Shown here in pieces: positions 6,961 to 15,373 of a stretch of DNA of 34,838 nt. Source of the DNA: Candidatus Omnitrophota bacterium. GTDB lineage: Bacteria > Omnitrophota > Omnitrophia > Omnitrophales > JACQLI01. A model generated the notes under the pieces. The model searched no databases. It worked only from the letters and a program-made list of their open reading frames with translations, and was not told the DNA's origin. The stretch spans positions 1-34,838 of the forward strand of contig JACQLI010000044.1 in assembly GCA_016204125.1 (NCBI GenBank), written 5' to 3'. The translations under genes and the position numbers were made by a program. Within the stretch, counting starts at the first letter, position 1. Each line of letters begins with the position of its first letter.

Positions 6961-7770
6961 TTATTCGGACTCCGTCCTGAGCTTTTTCCAGTTTTTCTGC
7001 CAGAATTCACTCCACCCTTTGGGTCTTTCAGCGGGGCGAAAGAGACTGGTTAAGACACGGCGAAGTGATTCACCATCAAGGTCACGTGTCAACTTACCGT
7101 AGACAGAAACAGAAATCGCTCCCGTCTCCTCGGAAACCACCGCACAAACTGCGTCCGTCTCTTCTGTAAGACCAACGGCGGCCCGATGCCTTGTGCCAAG
7201 TGAACGAGACAGTTCATGACTCTGGCTCAATGGAAAAAGGGAACCGCAGGAAGTGATTCGATCACCCTGGACAATCACTCCACCGTCATGAGTAGGGGTA
7301 TTGGGAAAGAAGAGGGTGATGAGAAGTTCAGAACTCACCTTGGCGTCGATTGCAAGGCCGCTTTCAATATAATTTTTAAGTCCCACGTCCCGCTCAATCG
7401 CAATCAACGCCCCAATCTTTGAACGGGATAAATGCTCGCACGCTTGGACAACTTCGTCGACCGTCCCGCCACGTTTGAGGAAAGGACCGAACATGGTGTT
7501 CTGGCCAATTCGGGCAAGGGCCCTGCGGAGTTCGGGCTGAAAGATGATGAGAAAGGCTAAGACTCCAACCGCGAAGAGCTTGGTGAGGACCCAGTTGATG
7601 GTGTGAAGTTCGAGGACCTTTGCAATGTTGAAAATAACCGCTAGGATCAGAAGGCCCAGCAAAACCTGAAGTGCCCGCGTTCCTTGGAAAAAGCGGATGA
7701 GAGAATAGAGAATAATCCAGATGAAAAGAATCTCGAGGATGGGCCTCCAAAGAACAAGAAGCGAACCCAT
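6961..7770 (-). CDS. cdaA: Membrane diadenylate cyclase (c-di-AMP synthase)
   Basis: The enzyme makes cyclic di-AMP from two ATP. The 269-residue protein (from ATG 7770) has three N-terminal membrane helices (to about residue 75) and then a DAC domain, containing FFPNTPTHDGGV (HDGG at 161-164) and GTRHRAAVG (192-200). The usual catalytic DGA is DGG here. A TTG 30 bases upstream (7800) would add ten residues but overlap the previous gene; I prefer the ATG, which begins one base after the DUF2905 stop. It is directly followed by ybbR. The substitution is next to, not at, the catalytic Asp, so activity is still likely. Confidence 0.92.
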   Translation of the reverse strand: MGSLLVLWRPILEILFIWIILYSLIRFFQGTRALQVLLGLLILAVIFNIAKVLELHTINWVLTKLFAVGVLAFLIIFQPELRRALARIGQNTMFGPFLKRGGTVDEVVQACEHLSRSKIGALIAIERDVGLKNYIESGLAIDAKVSSELLITLFFPNTPTHDGGVIVQGDRITSCGSLFPLSQSHELSRSLGTRHRAAVGLTEETDAVCAVVSEETGAISVSVYGKLTRDLDGESLRRVLTSLFRPAERPKGWSEFWQKNWKKLRTESE

Positions 7771-7771
7771 A

Positions 7772-7987
7772 TCAGCGCTTACCGAAGATCGTAAAGACAA
7801 GCGTCAGGAGAAGACTCAAGAGAAGACAAGTGGTCAAGGGAAAGTAAAACGTGAACGTCCCTTTCTTCAGATAGATATCGCCAGGAAGCTTCCCCAAGCC
7901 TGGGATTTTACCGAAGATGCCTACAAGGATTCCTACAATCACCAAAACAACGCCAAAAAAGATGAGGGTTTTCGCAAATTCGTTCAC
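7772..7987 (-). CDS. DUF2905 small membrane protein
   Basis: This 71-residue protein has two membrane helices (about 7-25 and 47-67) separated by GKIPGLGKLPGDIYLKKG, the family's conserved loop. Function is unknown. It starts at GTG and overlaps the ruvB stop codon as GTGA, a sign of translational coupling. DUF2905 genes are often found beside ruvB, as here. Confidence 0.9.
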   Translation of the reverse strand: MNEFAKTLIFFGVVLVIVGILVGIFGKIPGLGKLPGDIYLKKGTFTFYFPLTTCLLLSLLLTLVFTIFGKR

Positions 7988-9012
7988 CAGAGTTCCACCT
8001 GTTTGGCATTTGAAGGAAGCGGGATCTTAAAGTGTTCGTAGGCCCGTTTGGTGGCCACACGTCCCGAGGGGGTCCTTTTAAGAAATCCTTTCTGAATCAA
8101 ATAGGGCTCATAAATTTCTTCTAAGGTGTCGGATTCTTCCCCTACCCCGACAGAAAGGTTATTGATCCCCACAGGGCCGCCGTGACATTCCTTTAAAATA
8201 AATCCCAAAATCCGCTTATCCATAGGGTCAAGCCCTGCCTCATCCACTTCGAGCATTTGAAGTGCCTGATCGGCAACCTGCTGTGTGATGCGGCCATCCG
8301 CCTTAACCTGAGCAAAATCACGCACACGCCTGAGGAGTCTATTGGAAACTCGGGGCGTTCCTCTGGACCGACGCGCTATCTCAAAGGCTCCTTGTGGTTC
8401 CATCTCAACCTTGAGGATTCTGGCCGAGCGGTTGACTACCTGACCAAGTTCTTCCTCCGTGTAGTAATTGATCCTCTCAACAATGCCAAAACGAGAACGG
8501 AGAGGTGAAGTGAGAAGCCCGCTTCTTGTGGTCGCTCCAATCAAAGTAAAGTGAGGCAGATTGATTTTAACCGAGCGGGCATTAGGCCCTTTATCAATCA
8601 TGATATCAATCACAAACTCTTCCATGGCGGGATAAAGATATTCTTCTACCACAGGCGAAAGGCGGTGAATCTCGTCCACAAAAAGGACGTCTCCCTCTTC
8701 TAAGTTGGTGAGAATTCCTGCCAGGTCACCAGCCTTTTCCAAGACAGGACCTGAAGTGGAACGCAGAGTGGCTCCCATCTCTTTGGTAATGATATGGGCA
8801 AGGGTTGTCTTCCCAAGACCTGGTGGGCCAAAGAAAAGAAGGTGGTCGAGCGGTTCCTTCCGCCTTCGGGCAGCCTCGATGAAAATTTTGAGATTCTCTT
8901 TAAGTTTATTTTGACCGATGAACTCATCGAGAGAGGCGGGACGAAGCGAGACATCAAATTCAAGATCTTCGGTTTTGAGCTCCTGCGAGACGAGGCGTTC
9001 GGATTCTTTCAT
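7984..9012 (-). CDS. ruvB: Holliday junction branch migration ATPase RuvB
   Basis: RuvB is the hexameric AAA+ motor that drives branch migration together with RuvA. The 342-residue protein has the expected length, with Walker A GPPGLGKTT (62-70), Walker B DEIH (113-116), sensor 1 GATTR, the RSRFG arginine-finger region, GTPRVSNRLLRRVRDFA, and a C-terminal winged helix (YLIQKGFLKRTPSGR). It lies downstream of ruvC and ruvA, but a PilZ gene separates it from ruvA. The ATG has only a weak ribosome site. Confidence 0.98.
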   Translation of the reverse strand: MKESERLVSQELKTEDLEFDVSLRPASLDEFIGQNKLKENLKIFIEAARRRKEPLDHLLFFGPPGLGKTTLAHIITKEMGATLRSTSGPVLEKAGDLAGILTNLEEGDVLFVDEIHRLSPVVEEYLYPAMEEFVIDIMIDKGPNARSVKINLPHFTLIGATTRSGLLTSPLRSRFGIVERINYYTEEELGQVVNRSARILKVEMEPQGAFEIARRSRGTPRVSNRLLRRVRDFAQVKADGRITQQVADQALQMLEVDEAGLDPMDKRILGFILKECHGGPVGINNLSVGVGEESDTLEEIYEPYLIQKGFLKRTPSGRVATKRAYEHFKIPLPSNAKQVELW

Positions 9013-9026
9013 AAACTTAAGCTTCT

Positions 9027-9446
9027 TTACTTCCTTCGAATGACGATATCTGCATGATCAATAACTACCTTGGCCTCCTTATCCCTAGAAAGTGCCTCAG
9101 CAAATTCATTGATCGCCTCTTTGTCCTCCTGTCTGAGATCCAGGAAACAGACACCGACATAATAAACCAAACCTTTTTTCGCCCTTCGAATCCTGAGCAC
9201 CTCGGCTACGGCGTCGACCGCACGGTCTAAAGGTGGAACATAAACACTGATATTGAGGACTGAAGATTCGTTAAGTTTCTCTTCCGTCCAAAAACGGAGA
9301 CCGCCAGCGCTAACGTCTCTTGCATTTGTGATCGTAGGCCCTGCTTTGCCATTCACATGATACTTTACGAGATACGCAGCGCGGATACGTTTGTACCGTC
9401 TGGCATTCAGAATTCTACTTTTAGGCCAAAGATTAAGTTTGAACAT
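9027..9446 (-). CDS. PilZ-domain protein (probable c-di-GMP receptor)
   Basis: The 139-residue cytoplasmic protein is essentially one PilZ domain. Both parts of the c-di-GMP binding signature are present: RxxxR (R16 and R20 in ARRYKRIR) and DxSxxG (D44-V-S46-A-G-G49). Binding is therefore plausible. It has no other domain, so it would act by contact with a partner. It sits between ruvA and ruvB, three bases before the ruvA start region's end, which is an unusual place for a second-messenger receptor. A c-di-GMP riboswitch at 24 kb shows that the organism probably uses this messenger. Confidence 0.87.
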   Translation of the reverse strand: MFKLNLWPKSRILNARRYKRIRAAYLVKYHVNGKAGPTITNARDVSAGGLRFWTEEKLNESSVLNISVYVPPLDRAVDAVAEVLRIRRAKKGLVYYVGVCFLDLRQEDKEAINEFAEALSRDKEAKVVIDHADIVIRRK

Positions 9447-9449
9447 GGT

Positions 9450-10058
9450 TCAGATGTATTTTAACGAGGCTCGGATTAGATCTTCAACCGAAAAAGAGCT
9501 TGGTGTCTTTTCAGACAAAACTTTTTGGAGAGCCTTTTTCGCATCGGCCCTCCTATAACCCAAAGAAATAAGCGCCTGAACTGAATCTTCAAACATACGG
9601 TTGTCTATCTGTAAACGTGTTGGAATGTCTCTATCTTTTTCTCCCCTAGGTTCCAAGAGAAGAATTTTCTCACGCAATTCCACAATAAGCCTCTCTGCTG
9701 TTTTTCGACCAATTCCAGAGATAGCTGTAAGGGTAGGTATGGAACCGTCGATGATCGCTTTTCTCAATTCAGAAACCCCAATCCCAGACAAGACGGTTAA
9801 GGCCACCTTAGGACCGATTCCTGTTACTGATAAAAGGAGACGAAAAAAGATCCTCTCCTCCTCAGTAGCGAAGCCAAAAAGCTGCTGGCTGTCTTCCCGA
9901 ACCACGAAATGAGTCAAGACTCGTGCTTCCTCCCCTGCCTTCCCCAAGAGGTGAGAGGTGGAAAGAGGAATGGCCAAGTCAAAGCCTATTCCCCCCACCT
10001 CCAAGACGAGACGGGTAGGATTCTTTTGAATGATCTTACCCGACAGGAATTCGTACAT
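9450..10058 (-). CDS. ruvA: Holliday junction DNA helicase subunit RuvA
   Basis: RuvA binds the four-way junction and loads RuvB. The 202-residue protein begins MYEFLSGKI, the family's usual start, with an OB-fold (1-65), two helix-hairpin-helix motifs (LLSVTGIGPKVALTVLSGI and LTAISGIGRKTAERLIVEL) and a C-terminal domain III (EDSVQALISLGYRRADAKKAL) that contacts RuvB. The open frame extends 16 codons further upstream, but that stretch lies inside ruvC and does not resemble RuvA. The chosen start overlaps ruvC by 23 bases. Confidence 0.97.
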   Translation of the reverse strand: MYEFLSGKIIQKNPTRLVLEVGGIGFDLAIPLSTSHLLGKAGEEARVLTHFVVREDSQQLFGFATEEERIFFRLLLSVTGIGPKVALTVLSGIGVSELRKAIIDGSIPTLTAISGIGRKTAERLIVELREKILLLEPRGEKDRDIPTRLQIDNRMFEDSVQALISLGYRRADAKKALQKVLSEKTPSSFSVEDLIRASLKYI

Positions 10059-10521
10059 TGCTCGAATGAACGTGACAAAGGGCCACGGCGAGTGCGTCTG
10101 CCGCATCCGCCGGCGGCGGTGTCTTGAGCCGAAAAAGGCTTTTGATCATTTGCTGCATCTGAATCTTGGTCGCTCGCCCGTTTCCTGAGATTGCTTGTTT
10201 GATTCGTGCTGGGGGATATTCTACCACAGGAATTCCGCATTCGGCTGCCGCAAGCATCGCACAGGCCCTCGCTTCACCAATTTTAACAAGCGCTCGGACA
10301 TCCTTGCCGAAAAAAACATTTTCTAAAGCGAGCACATCGGGCGAATGAAGCCTGATGATGTCTTGTAACGTTTGATGGATCTTCTTTAATCTTTCAGGGA
10401 TGGGAAGCTTTGGAGAAGCCTCGATCGTCTGACAGGTGATGAGTTCGTACACGTTTCCTTTGGCATCAAGAATTCCAAGGCCCGTGCGAAGAGTTCCAGG
10501 ATCAATCCCGAGGACTCTCAT
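10036..10521 (-). CDS. ruvC: Crossover junction endodeoxyribonuclease RuvC
   Basis: RuvC resolves Holliday junctions by symmetric nicking. The 161-residue RNase-H-fold protein has the four acidic catalytic residues D7 (GIDPGT), E67 (LENVF), D139 and D142 (ADAADALA). Its start overlaps the yebC stop by one base (TAATG). Together with ruvA and ruvB it forms the resolvasome operon. Confidence 0.97.
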   Translation of the reverse strand: MRVLGIDPGTLRTGLGILDAKGNVYELITCQTIEASPKLPIPERLKKIHQTLQDIIRLHSPDVLALENVFFGKDVRALVKIGEARACAMLAAAECGIPVVEYPPARIKQAISGNGRATKIQMQQMIKSLFRLKTPPPADAADALAVALCHVHSSNVRIPVG

Positions 10522-11267
10522 TAGACCAGTTCTCTCATTACCTCATCTGGTATTTCAAAGTTTGCGTGAACACTTTGGACGTCGTCGTGATCTTCAAGGG
10601 CCTCAATGAGAGCCAAGACACTCCTCGCATTATCGGGAGTGAGCGAAACTTGATTCTTGGGTATGTAGGTGAGTTCGGCGGACTCGATCGAAATCTTGGC
10701 TCCCTCCAAACCTGATTTGACCTTCTCAAAATCGGATGGGCTTGTCACAATTTCAAACTTGTTGTTGCTTGAAGAAAGATCCTCTGCGCCTGCTGCCAGG
10801 GCCACTTCCATCAAACGGTCTTCACTGACCTGAGACTGAGGTACGACAATCAAACCCTTTTTCTCAAAAATCCATGCCACAGAGCCTGCGCCAGCCATCG
10901 AACCGCTTTTCTTACTGAAGATATTACGGATTTCAGATGCGGTACGATTCTTATTGTCTGTCAGGCAATGGACAAAAATGGCGACCCCGTGAGGGCCATA
11001 GCCTTCATATTGGACTTCCTCGTAAGTGATCCCCTCAAGTTCTCCTGTTCCTTTCTTAATGGCCCTTTCAATGTTGTCAGAGGGCATGTTGGCTGTTTTG
11101 GCAGTACCTATCGCGGTCCGAAGCCTTGGATTCGTATTGGGGTCTCCACCACCTGCCCTAGCTGCCACCATGATTTCTCGGATAATTTTGGTGAAAACCT
11201 TTCCCCTCTTGGCATCTGTTGCCGCCTTCTTATGTTTGATGCTCGACCACTTGCTATGACCTGACAT
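10521..11267 (-). CDS. yebC: YebC/PmpR family protein
   Basis: The 248-residue protein starts with the family hallmark MSGHSKWSSIKHKKA and contains the conserved DPNTNPRLR and KKGTGE segments. Members are described as DNA-binding regulators and, more recently, as translation factors that relieve stalling at proline-rich stretches. The gene lies directly upstream of ruvC, the classic yebC-ruvCAB arrangement. Its start overlaps the end of folP by 14 bases. A GGAG is found 11 bases before the ATG. Confidence 0.97.
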   Translation of the reverse strand: MSGHSKWSSIKHKKAATDAKRGKVFTKIIREIMVAARAGGGDPNTNPRLRTAIGTAKTANMPSDNIERAIKKGTGELEGITYEEVQYEGYGPHGVAIFVHCLTDNKNRTASEIRNIFSKKSGSMAGAGSVAWIFEKKGLIVVPQSQVSEDRLMEVALAAGAEDLSSSNNKFEIVTSPSDFEKVKSGLEGAKISIESAELTYIPKNQVSLTPDNARSVLALIEALEDHDDVQSVHANFEIPDEVMRELV

Positions 11268-12108
11268 GAGTTTGATTCTCCGCCTGTAGGATGCCTTCTG
11301 TTACCTTGATGACGTCCTTCATTTCAGCCACACGATGTACACGAATCATATGGGCTCCGCGCGTGACAGCAAGGGACACCGCTGCTGCCGTACCCCAATC
11401 CCTCTCTTGGGAGGATTTTCCTGTCAAAGCACCGATAAAAGATTTCCTCGAAGGACCCACCAGAATGGGACGGCCCCAAGAATGAAACCGTCTGAGACGG
11501 GCAATGAGTTCCAGATTCTGTTCGGCTGTCTTTGCAAATCCTATTCCTGGATCAAGAATGATCTGATCAGGATGGATGCCGTAAGAGAGCACTTCGCTGA
11601 AACTTTTATCGAGCTCATCAAAAACTTCCTCCACTACATCTTCGTATTGTGTGAGTTGCTGCATGGTCTGGGGGTTTCCACGTCTATGCATCAAGATAAG
11701 ACCCACCTCAAATTCTCGGGCAAGCTCAGCCATCTCACCTGCTGCCCCAAGCCCATCCACATCATTGATGATACTTGCCCCAACTTTAAGCACGGCTCTC
11801 GCTACAAGAGGCTTTGTGGTATCGACTGAAATTGGAACCCGAATTCTTGATTGGAGTCTTGAAACGATGGGTAGAATCCTGGAAAGCTCTTCTTCTGTGG
11901 AAATGCTTTGCGCCCCAGGCCGCGTGGATTCGCCGCCAATATCAATCAGATCAGCTCCTTCGCGCTCCATCTCAAGCGCTCGCTGGACAGCTTTTTCCTC
12001 TGAGAAAAATTCTCCTCCATCGGAGAAAGAATCGGGTGTGACATTGAGAACGCCCATGATGCGAACTTTCTCAAATGTCATTTCCTGACTAGAAAATCGC
12101 CAAATCAT
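11254..12108 (-). CDS. folP: Dihydropteroate synthase
   Basis: FolP joins 6-hydroxymethyl-7,8-dihydropterin diphosphate with p-aminobenzoate in folate synthesis. The 284-residue TIM-barrel protein has the pterin-site motif LNVTPDSFSDGG (21-32), DIGGESTRPGA (56-66), DPGIGFAKT and VGPSRKSFIG. It starts 2 bases after the ftsH stop; an alternative ATG lies nine codons in. ftsH-folP is a widely conserved pair. Confidence 0.97.
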   Translation of the reverse strand: MIWRFSSQEMTFEKVRIMGVLNVTPDSFSDGGEFFSEEKAVQRALEMEREGADLIDIGGESTRPGAQSISTEEELSRILPIVSRLQSRIRVPISVDTTKPLVARAVLKVGASIINDVDGLGAAGEMAELAREFEVGLILMHRRGNPQTMQQLTQYEDVVEEVFDELDKSFSEVLSYGIHPDQIILDPGIGFAKTAEQNLELIARLRRFHSWGRPILVGPSRKSFIGALTGKSSQERDWGTAAAVSLAVTRGAHMIRVHRVAEMKDVIKVTEGILQAENQTHVRS

Positions 12109-12110
12109 CC

Positions 12111-13991
12111 TTAGCTCTTGATCGGTCCATTGAGGCCGATGATCTGCTTGACCTCTTCAGCCTCGAGGACTTCCTTTTCCAAAAGATGCTCTGAGAGTTT
12201 CTTTAGCTTGTCGAGGTTCGCACGAATAAGCTCGGTTGCCCGATCGTGGGAGTCATCCACAATCTTTCGTACCTCTTCGTCAATCGCAATGGCGGTGCTT
12301 TCTGAGTAATCTTTTTCCCTTAAGAGATCCCGACCCAAGAAAACCTGCCTGTCCTTTTTTCCAAAAGTAAGATTTCCTAGTTTCTTCGACATTCCATATT
12401 CGCAAACCATCCGTTGGGCGTAGGCTGTTGCCATCTCAAGGTCATTCTGGGCGCCTGTCGTGATTTCCTTAAAGAAAAGTTCCTCGGCGACCCGCCCACC
12501 TAGAAGAACAGTAATCTTATCGCGAAGCTCCTTCTCGGTTGTCAGATATCGGTCTTCTATAGGCAGGTGAAGGGTATAGCCCAGCGCAGCGTGCCCACGA
12601 GGAATGATAGAAACTTTATGAAGTTGGTCTGTATTTCCCGTAACAAGAAGTGTCAGAAGCGCGTGACCTGATTCGTGCACGGCCACGATCTCTTTTTCAC
12701 GTTTTGAAATCACGCGGCTTCTCCGCTCAGGGCCAGCCATCACGCGCTCAATCGATTCTTCCAGTTCTTCTTGCATCACGAAATCTTTGCCTCGGCGCGC
12801 GGCAAGAAGGGCGGCTTCATTCACCAGATTGGCCAAATCAGCTCCTGAAAATCCAGGCGTTTGTCTTGCTAATTTATTAAGGTCAACGTCTTTGTCGAGT
12901 TTGACGTTACGGACATGAATCTGGAGAATTTCCTCACGGCCTCTCACATCAGGCCTATCAATGACAACTGTTCGGTCAAAACGGCCTGGGCGAAGCAGTG
13001 CTGGATCGAGTACGTCAGGACGGTTCGTCGCACCAATCAAAATAACACCTGCTTGAGTGTCAAACCCGTCCATTTCCACAAGGAGGGCATTAAGCGTCTG
13101 CTCCCTTTCGTCGTGACCGCCGCCGATCCCAGCGAAACGCTGACGTCCCACCGCATCAATTTCATCCACAAAGATGATGGCGCCTCGACCGCTCGACTTG
13201 GCGGCACGTTTTGCCTGTTCAAAAAGATCGCGAACGCGAGCGGCCCCTACTCCGACAAACATCTCAACGAAGTCCGAACCGCTGATCGTATAAAAAGGAA
13301 CGCCCGCCTCACCGGCAACCGCCTTTGCCATCAGTGTTTTGCCAGAACCCGGAGGTCCTATGAGAAGCACACCTTTTGGAATACGACCGCCCAATCTCTG
13401 ATAGCGATGCGGGTCCTTTAAAAATTCAATGATTTCTTGTAGTTCTTCTTTTGCTTCATCGACTCCAGCCACATCTTTAAAAGTAGTTGGGTCACGACCT
13501 GCTGTGAGAAGCTTCGCCCGTGACTTTCCGAAGGAGAAGATCTTGCCACCTCCCTGCTGAACACCTCGGTAGACAAAAAACCAGAAAAACCCGATGAGAA
13601 GAAGAACGGGAAGAACGGAATAAATCAGATTCCTCCAAAAAGCCTGAGGGGCATTCACCGTAAACTCGGGGATATTCCGACGAAGAAGAGGAATGAGTTC
13701 AGGATCAACAATGGGAATATTGACCTGGAAATAAGCTCCCGAACGGAGTTTTCCGCGTACGGTATTCTCGACTAGCTCCGCTGAAACAACTTCTTGAGCA
13801 GCTGGATTTTTCTCCACCAGATCGAAAAATTCACTGTAAGAAAGATGTTTCACTTCAAAAGAAGGAAAGGTAAAAAGCTGCAGGATAATGAAAAAAATAA
13901 GGGGGACGACCAAAAAGAGGATGAGCCTTTTCCTTCCTGGATCAGGAGGTAATTTCTTTGCCAGTTGAGGCGACGCGTTTGTATCTTTCAT
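12111..13991 (-). CDS. ftsH: ATP-dependent zinc metalloprotease FtsH
   Basis: FtsH is the membrane-anchored AAA+ protease that degrades misassembled membrane proteins and some soluble regulators. The 626-residue protein has two membrane helices (about 22-42 and 121-141) flanking a periplasmic domain. The AAA+ domain has Walker A GPPGSGKT (212-219), Walker B DEID (276-279) and the second region of homology NRPDVLDPALLRPGRFDR. The zinc site is HESGH (439-443), i.e. HExxH. The length is normal. It lies 106 bases after tilS with a possible promoter in the gap, in the common tilS-ftsH-folP order. Confidence 0.98.
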   Translation of the reverse strand: MKDTNASPQLAKKLPPDPGRKRLILFLVVPLIFFIILQLFTFPSFEVKHLSYSEFFDLVEKNPAAQEVVSAELVENTVRGKLRSGAYFQVNIPIVDPELIPLLRRNIPEFTVNAPQAFWRNLIYSVLPVLLLIGFFWFFVYRGVQQGGGKIFSFGKSRAKLLTAGRDPTTFKDVAGVDEAKEELQEIIEFLKDPHRYQRLGGRIPKGVLLIGPPGSGKTLMAKAVAGEAGVPFYTISGSDFVEMFVGVGAARVRDLFEQAKRAAKSSGRGAIIFVDEIDAVGRQRFAGIGGGHDEREQTLNALLVEMDGFDTQAGVILIGATNRPDVLDPALLRPGRFDRTVVIDRPDVRGREEILQIHVRNVKLDKDVDLNKLARQTPGFSGADLANLVNEAALLAARRGKDFVMQEELEESIERVMAGPERRSRVISKREKEIVAVHESGHALLTLLVTGNTDQLHKVSIIPRGHAALGYTLHLPIEDRYLTTEKELRDKITVLLGGRVAEELFFKEITTGAQNDLEMATAYAQRMVCEYGMSKKLGNLTFGKKDRQVFLGRDLLREKDYSESTAIAIDEEVRKIVDDSHDRATELIRANLDKLKKLSEHLLEKEVLEAEEVKQIIGLNGPIKS

Positions 13992-14054
13992 TTTGATTGA
14001 TCTAAGTCTAATCCTTTCCTTATGTTAGGTCATACCCACAGGGGAGCCAAGATA

Positions 14055-14084
14055 ATTGTATCATTTTAACAGCCTCGGCCGCAA
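14055..14084 (-). promoter_or_regulatory. Possible promoter for the ftsH segment
   Basis: On the minus strand TTGCGG (14079-14084) precedes TACAAT (14055-14060) with an 18-base spacer, in the only sizeable gap of the tilS-to-nnrD run. The -35 match is weak. Confidence 0.35.
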
Positions 14085-14097
14085 ACCGCGAGTAAAT

Positions 14098-15090
14098 TCA
14101 GCCTGTTTTTTTAATCGTAAGTTTCTTAGGGGTAAGGAGTAAATCGAGGCTTCGGGGTAGGGAAATTCGAAAACGCCTCTTACGAAGACCCTCTTCAATT
14201 CGTCCCCAGGCTTCATAATCAAGGCCGCTTCGGGGATCAACCAGATGCAGAAAATAGTCAAGAAGGCGAAACTGAAGCATCGCTGGCAGCAAAAGAATCG
14301 CTTCCCTGTCAAGCCAGACTGTGCCGTTCCTTCTCGACCTCAGATATTTCTTCCACGCATTCTTGATCCAATCATCGAGACCAGCTGATTCTTGGGTCAC
14401 CGTTTCAGCCAGACGCCCCAACGCTTCACGAATCTGCGGGTTAAACTCCTCTTCAAGCAAAGGAATGAGGAGATGCCGAATACGGTTTCTCAAAAACCGC
14501 TGGGATCGGTTGGTCTCGTCTTCCCTGTAGCGAATCTTTCTTTCCTTTAAGAATTCTCTGATTTCCTTGCGGGACAATTCAATAAGAGGGCGGATTAGAG
14601 TCAATCGGCCTCGCTTCATCACCGGTCTGATTCCTTGCAGTCCCCGAAGACCTGTTCCCTGAATCATCCGCATAAGTACTGTTTCGGCCTGGTCATCCAA
14701 ATGATGTCCTAAGGCAATTTTTCGAATGCGTGTTTTTTTTGCGACTGCTTCGAAAAATTGATACCGAGACTCGCGCGCTGATTCCTCAGGCGATAAACCT
14801 TTTTGAAAAACGACTTGATTCGCCTTTCTCCTTTTGCCATAAAAAGGGGCTTTGGCCTTCCTGGCGATCATGCGGACGAACTCTAAATCTTTCTCACTCC
14901 CCTTTCTCAGTGCGTGATCAAAATGAAGCAGATTCAAACGGAGTTTTAATCGGGGGGCAAGTTTTCCTAAGAGGTGGAAAAGCGCGATGGAATCAGCCCC
15001 ACCAGAACAGGCAACCAAAATCCGCTCACCTGGAGTCACCATGCTATGTTTCTGGATCGTCGATTCGATTCGGGATAGTAGGTTTTCCAT
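14098..15090 (-). CDS. tilS: tRNA(Ile)-lysidine synthetase
   Basis: TilS converts C34 of tRNA-Ile(CAU) to lysidine, changing its decoding from AUG to AUA. The protein is 330 residues from the chosen ATG. It has the PP-loop SGGADS (29-34), GHHLDDQAET (128-137) and RNRIRHLLIP (201-210), then a C-terminal helical region. The open frame continues 22 codons upstream, but that part is the antisense-like reading of the tRNA-Met gene and should not be included. The true start lies 8 bases after the tRNA 3' end, so tRNA and mRNA are probably transcribed together. Confidence 0.95.
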   Translation of the reverse strand: MENLLSRIESTIQKHSMVTPGERILVACSGGADSIALFHLLGKLAPRLKLRLNLLHFDHALRKGSEKDLEFVRMIARKAKAPFYGKRRKANQVVFQKGLSPEESARESRYQFFEAVAKKTRIRKIALGHHLDDQAETVLMRMIQGTGLRGLQGIRPVMKRGRLTLIRPLIELSRKEIREFLKERKIRYREDETNRSQRFLRNRIRHLLIPLLEEEFNPQIREALGRLAETVTQESAGLDDWIKNAWKKYLRSRRNGTVWLDREAILLLPAMLQFRLLDYFLHLVDPRSGLDYEAWGRIEEGLRKRRFRISLPRSLDLLLTPKKLTIKKTG

Positions 15091-15098
15091 AAGGAATT

Positions 15099-15171
15099 TG
15101 GCGGCGAGAGGAATCGAACCTCTGACACAGGGCTTATGAGTCCCTTGCTCTGCCAACTGAGCTACGCCGCC
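15099..15171 (-). tRNA. tRNA-Met (anticodon CAT), elongator type
   Basis: The cloverleaf is complete: acceptor GGCGGCG/CGCCGCC, D-arm GCTCAGTTGGCAGAGC, anticodon loop CTCATAA (CAT), T-arm AGAGGTTCGATTCCTCT, and discriminator A. The full acceptor pairing excludes an initiator. Elongator Met is the best call. An Ile tRNA whose C34 is changed to lysidine has the same anticodon and cannot be fully excluded, and tilS is the next gene. CCA is not encoded. Confidence 0.93.
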
Positions 15172-15176
15172 GTTAG

Positions 15177-15330
15177 TTATTTACTTGAGTTCTGCACTTT
15201 CTCACATGATTCCTTCTCCCCCTTAGGGGGAGAAGGCTAGGATGAGGGGGTAACTCCTCCGATTCACCCCTCACCCCCACCCTCTCCCCAAAGGGGAGAG
15301 GGAAAATTTGTAGAACTCAAGTTATTTATA
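15177..15330. repeat. Compound palindromic repeat (REP/MITE-like) between tRNA-Met and the GH57 gene
   Basis: The outer arms ACTTGAGTTCTGCA (15183-15196) and TGTAGAACTCAAGT (15309-15322) form an inverted repeat with one mismatch. Inside are two perfect hairpins: CCTTCTCCCCC-TTA-GGGGGAGAAGG (15212-15236) and CCCTCTCCCC-AAA-GGGGAGAGGG (15280-15302). They are joined by complementary TGAGGGG and CCCCTCA stretches. The segment fills most of the 202-base gap. It can fold as one large structure and may end transcription of the upstream GH57 gene. A related half-unit occurs at 32143-32180. Confidence 0.85.
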
Positions 15331-15373
15331 TATAACCGTGAGATTTTAGCAGATTTGGGGGTAGAAAGGATAC

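Noticed and set aside
10059..10106. N-terminal extension of ruvA
   Set aside because: It lies in ruvC, and RuvA proteins begin at M-x-x-x-L-x-G.
10100..10135. GC-rich CCGCCGGCGGCGG stretch in ruvC as another palindromic element copy
   Set aside because: It encodes the normal RuvC catalytic segment PPPADAADA and lacks the TCCGCC...TTGGCGGG ends.
15091..15156. N-terminal extension of tilS
   Set aside because: The added residues are encoded by tRNA-Met sequence; TilS homology begins at MENLL.
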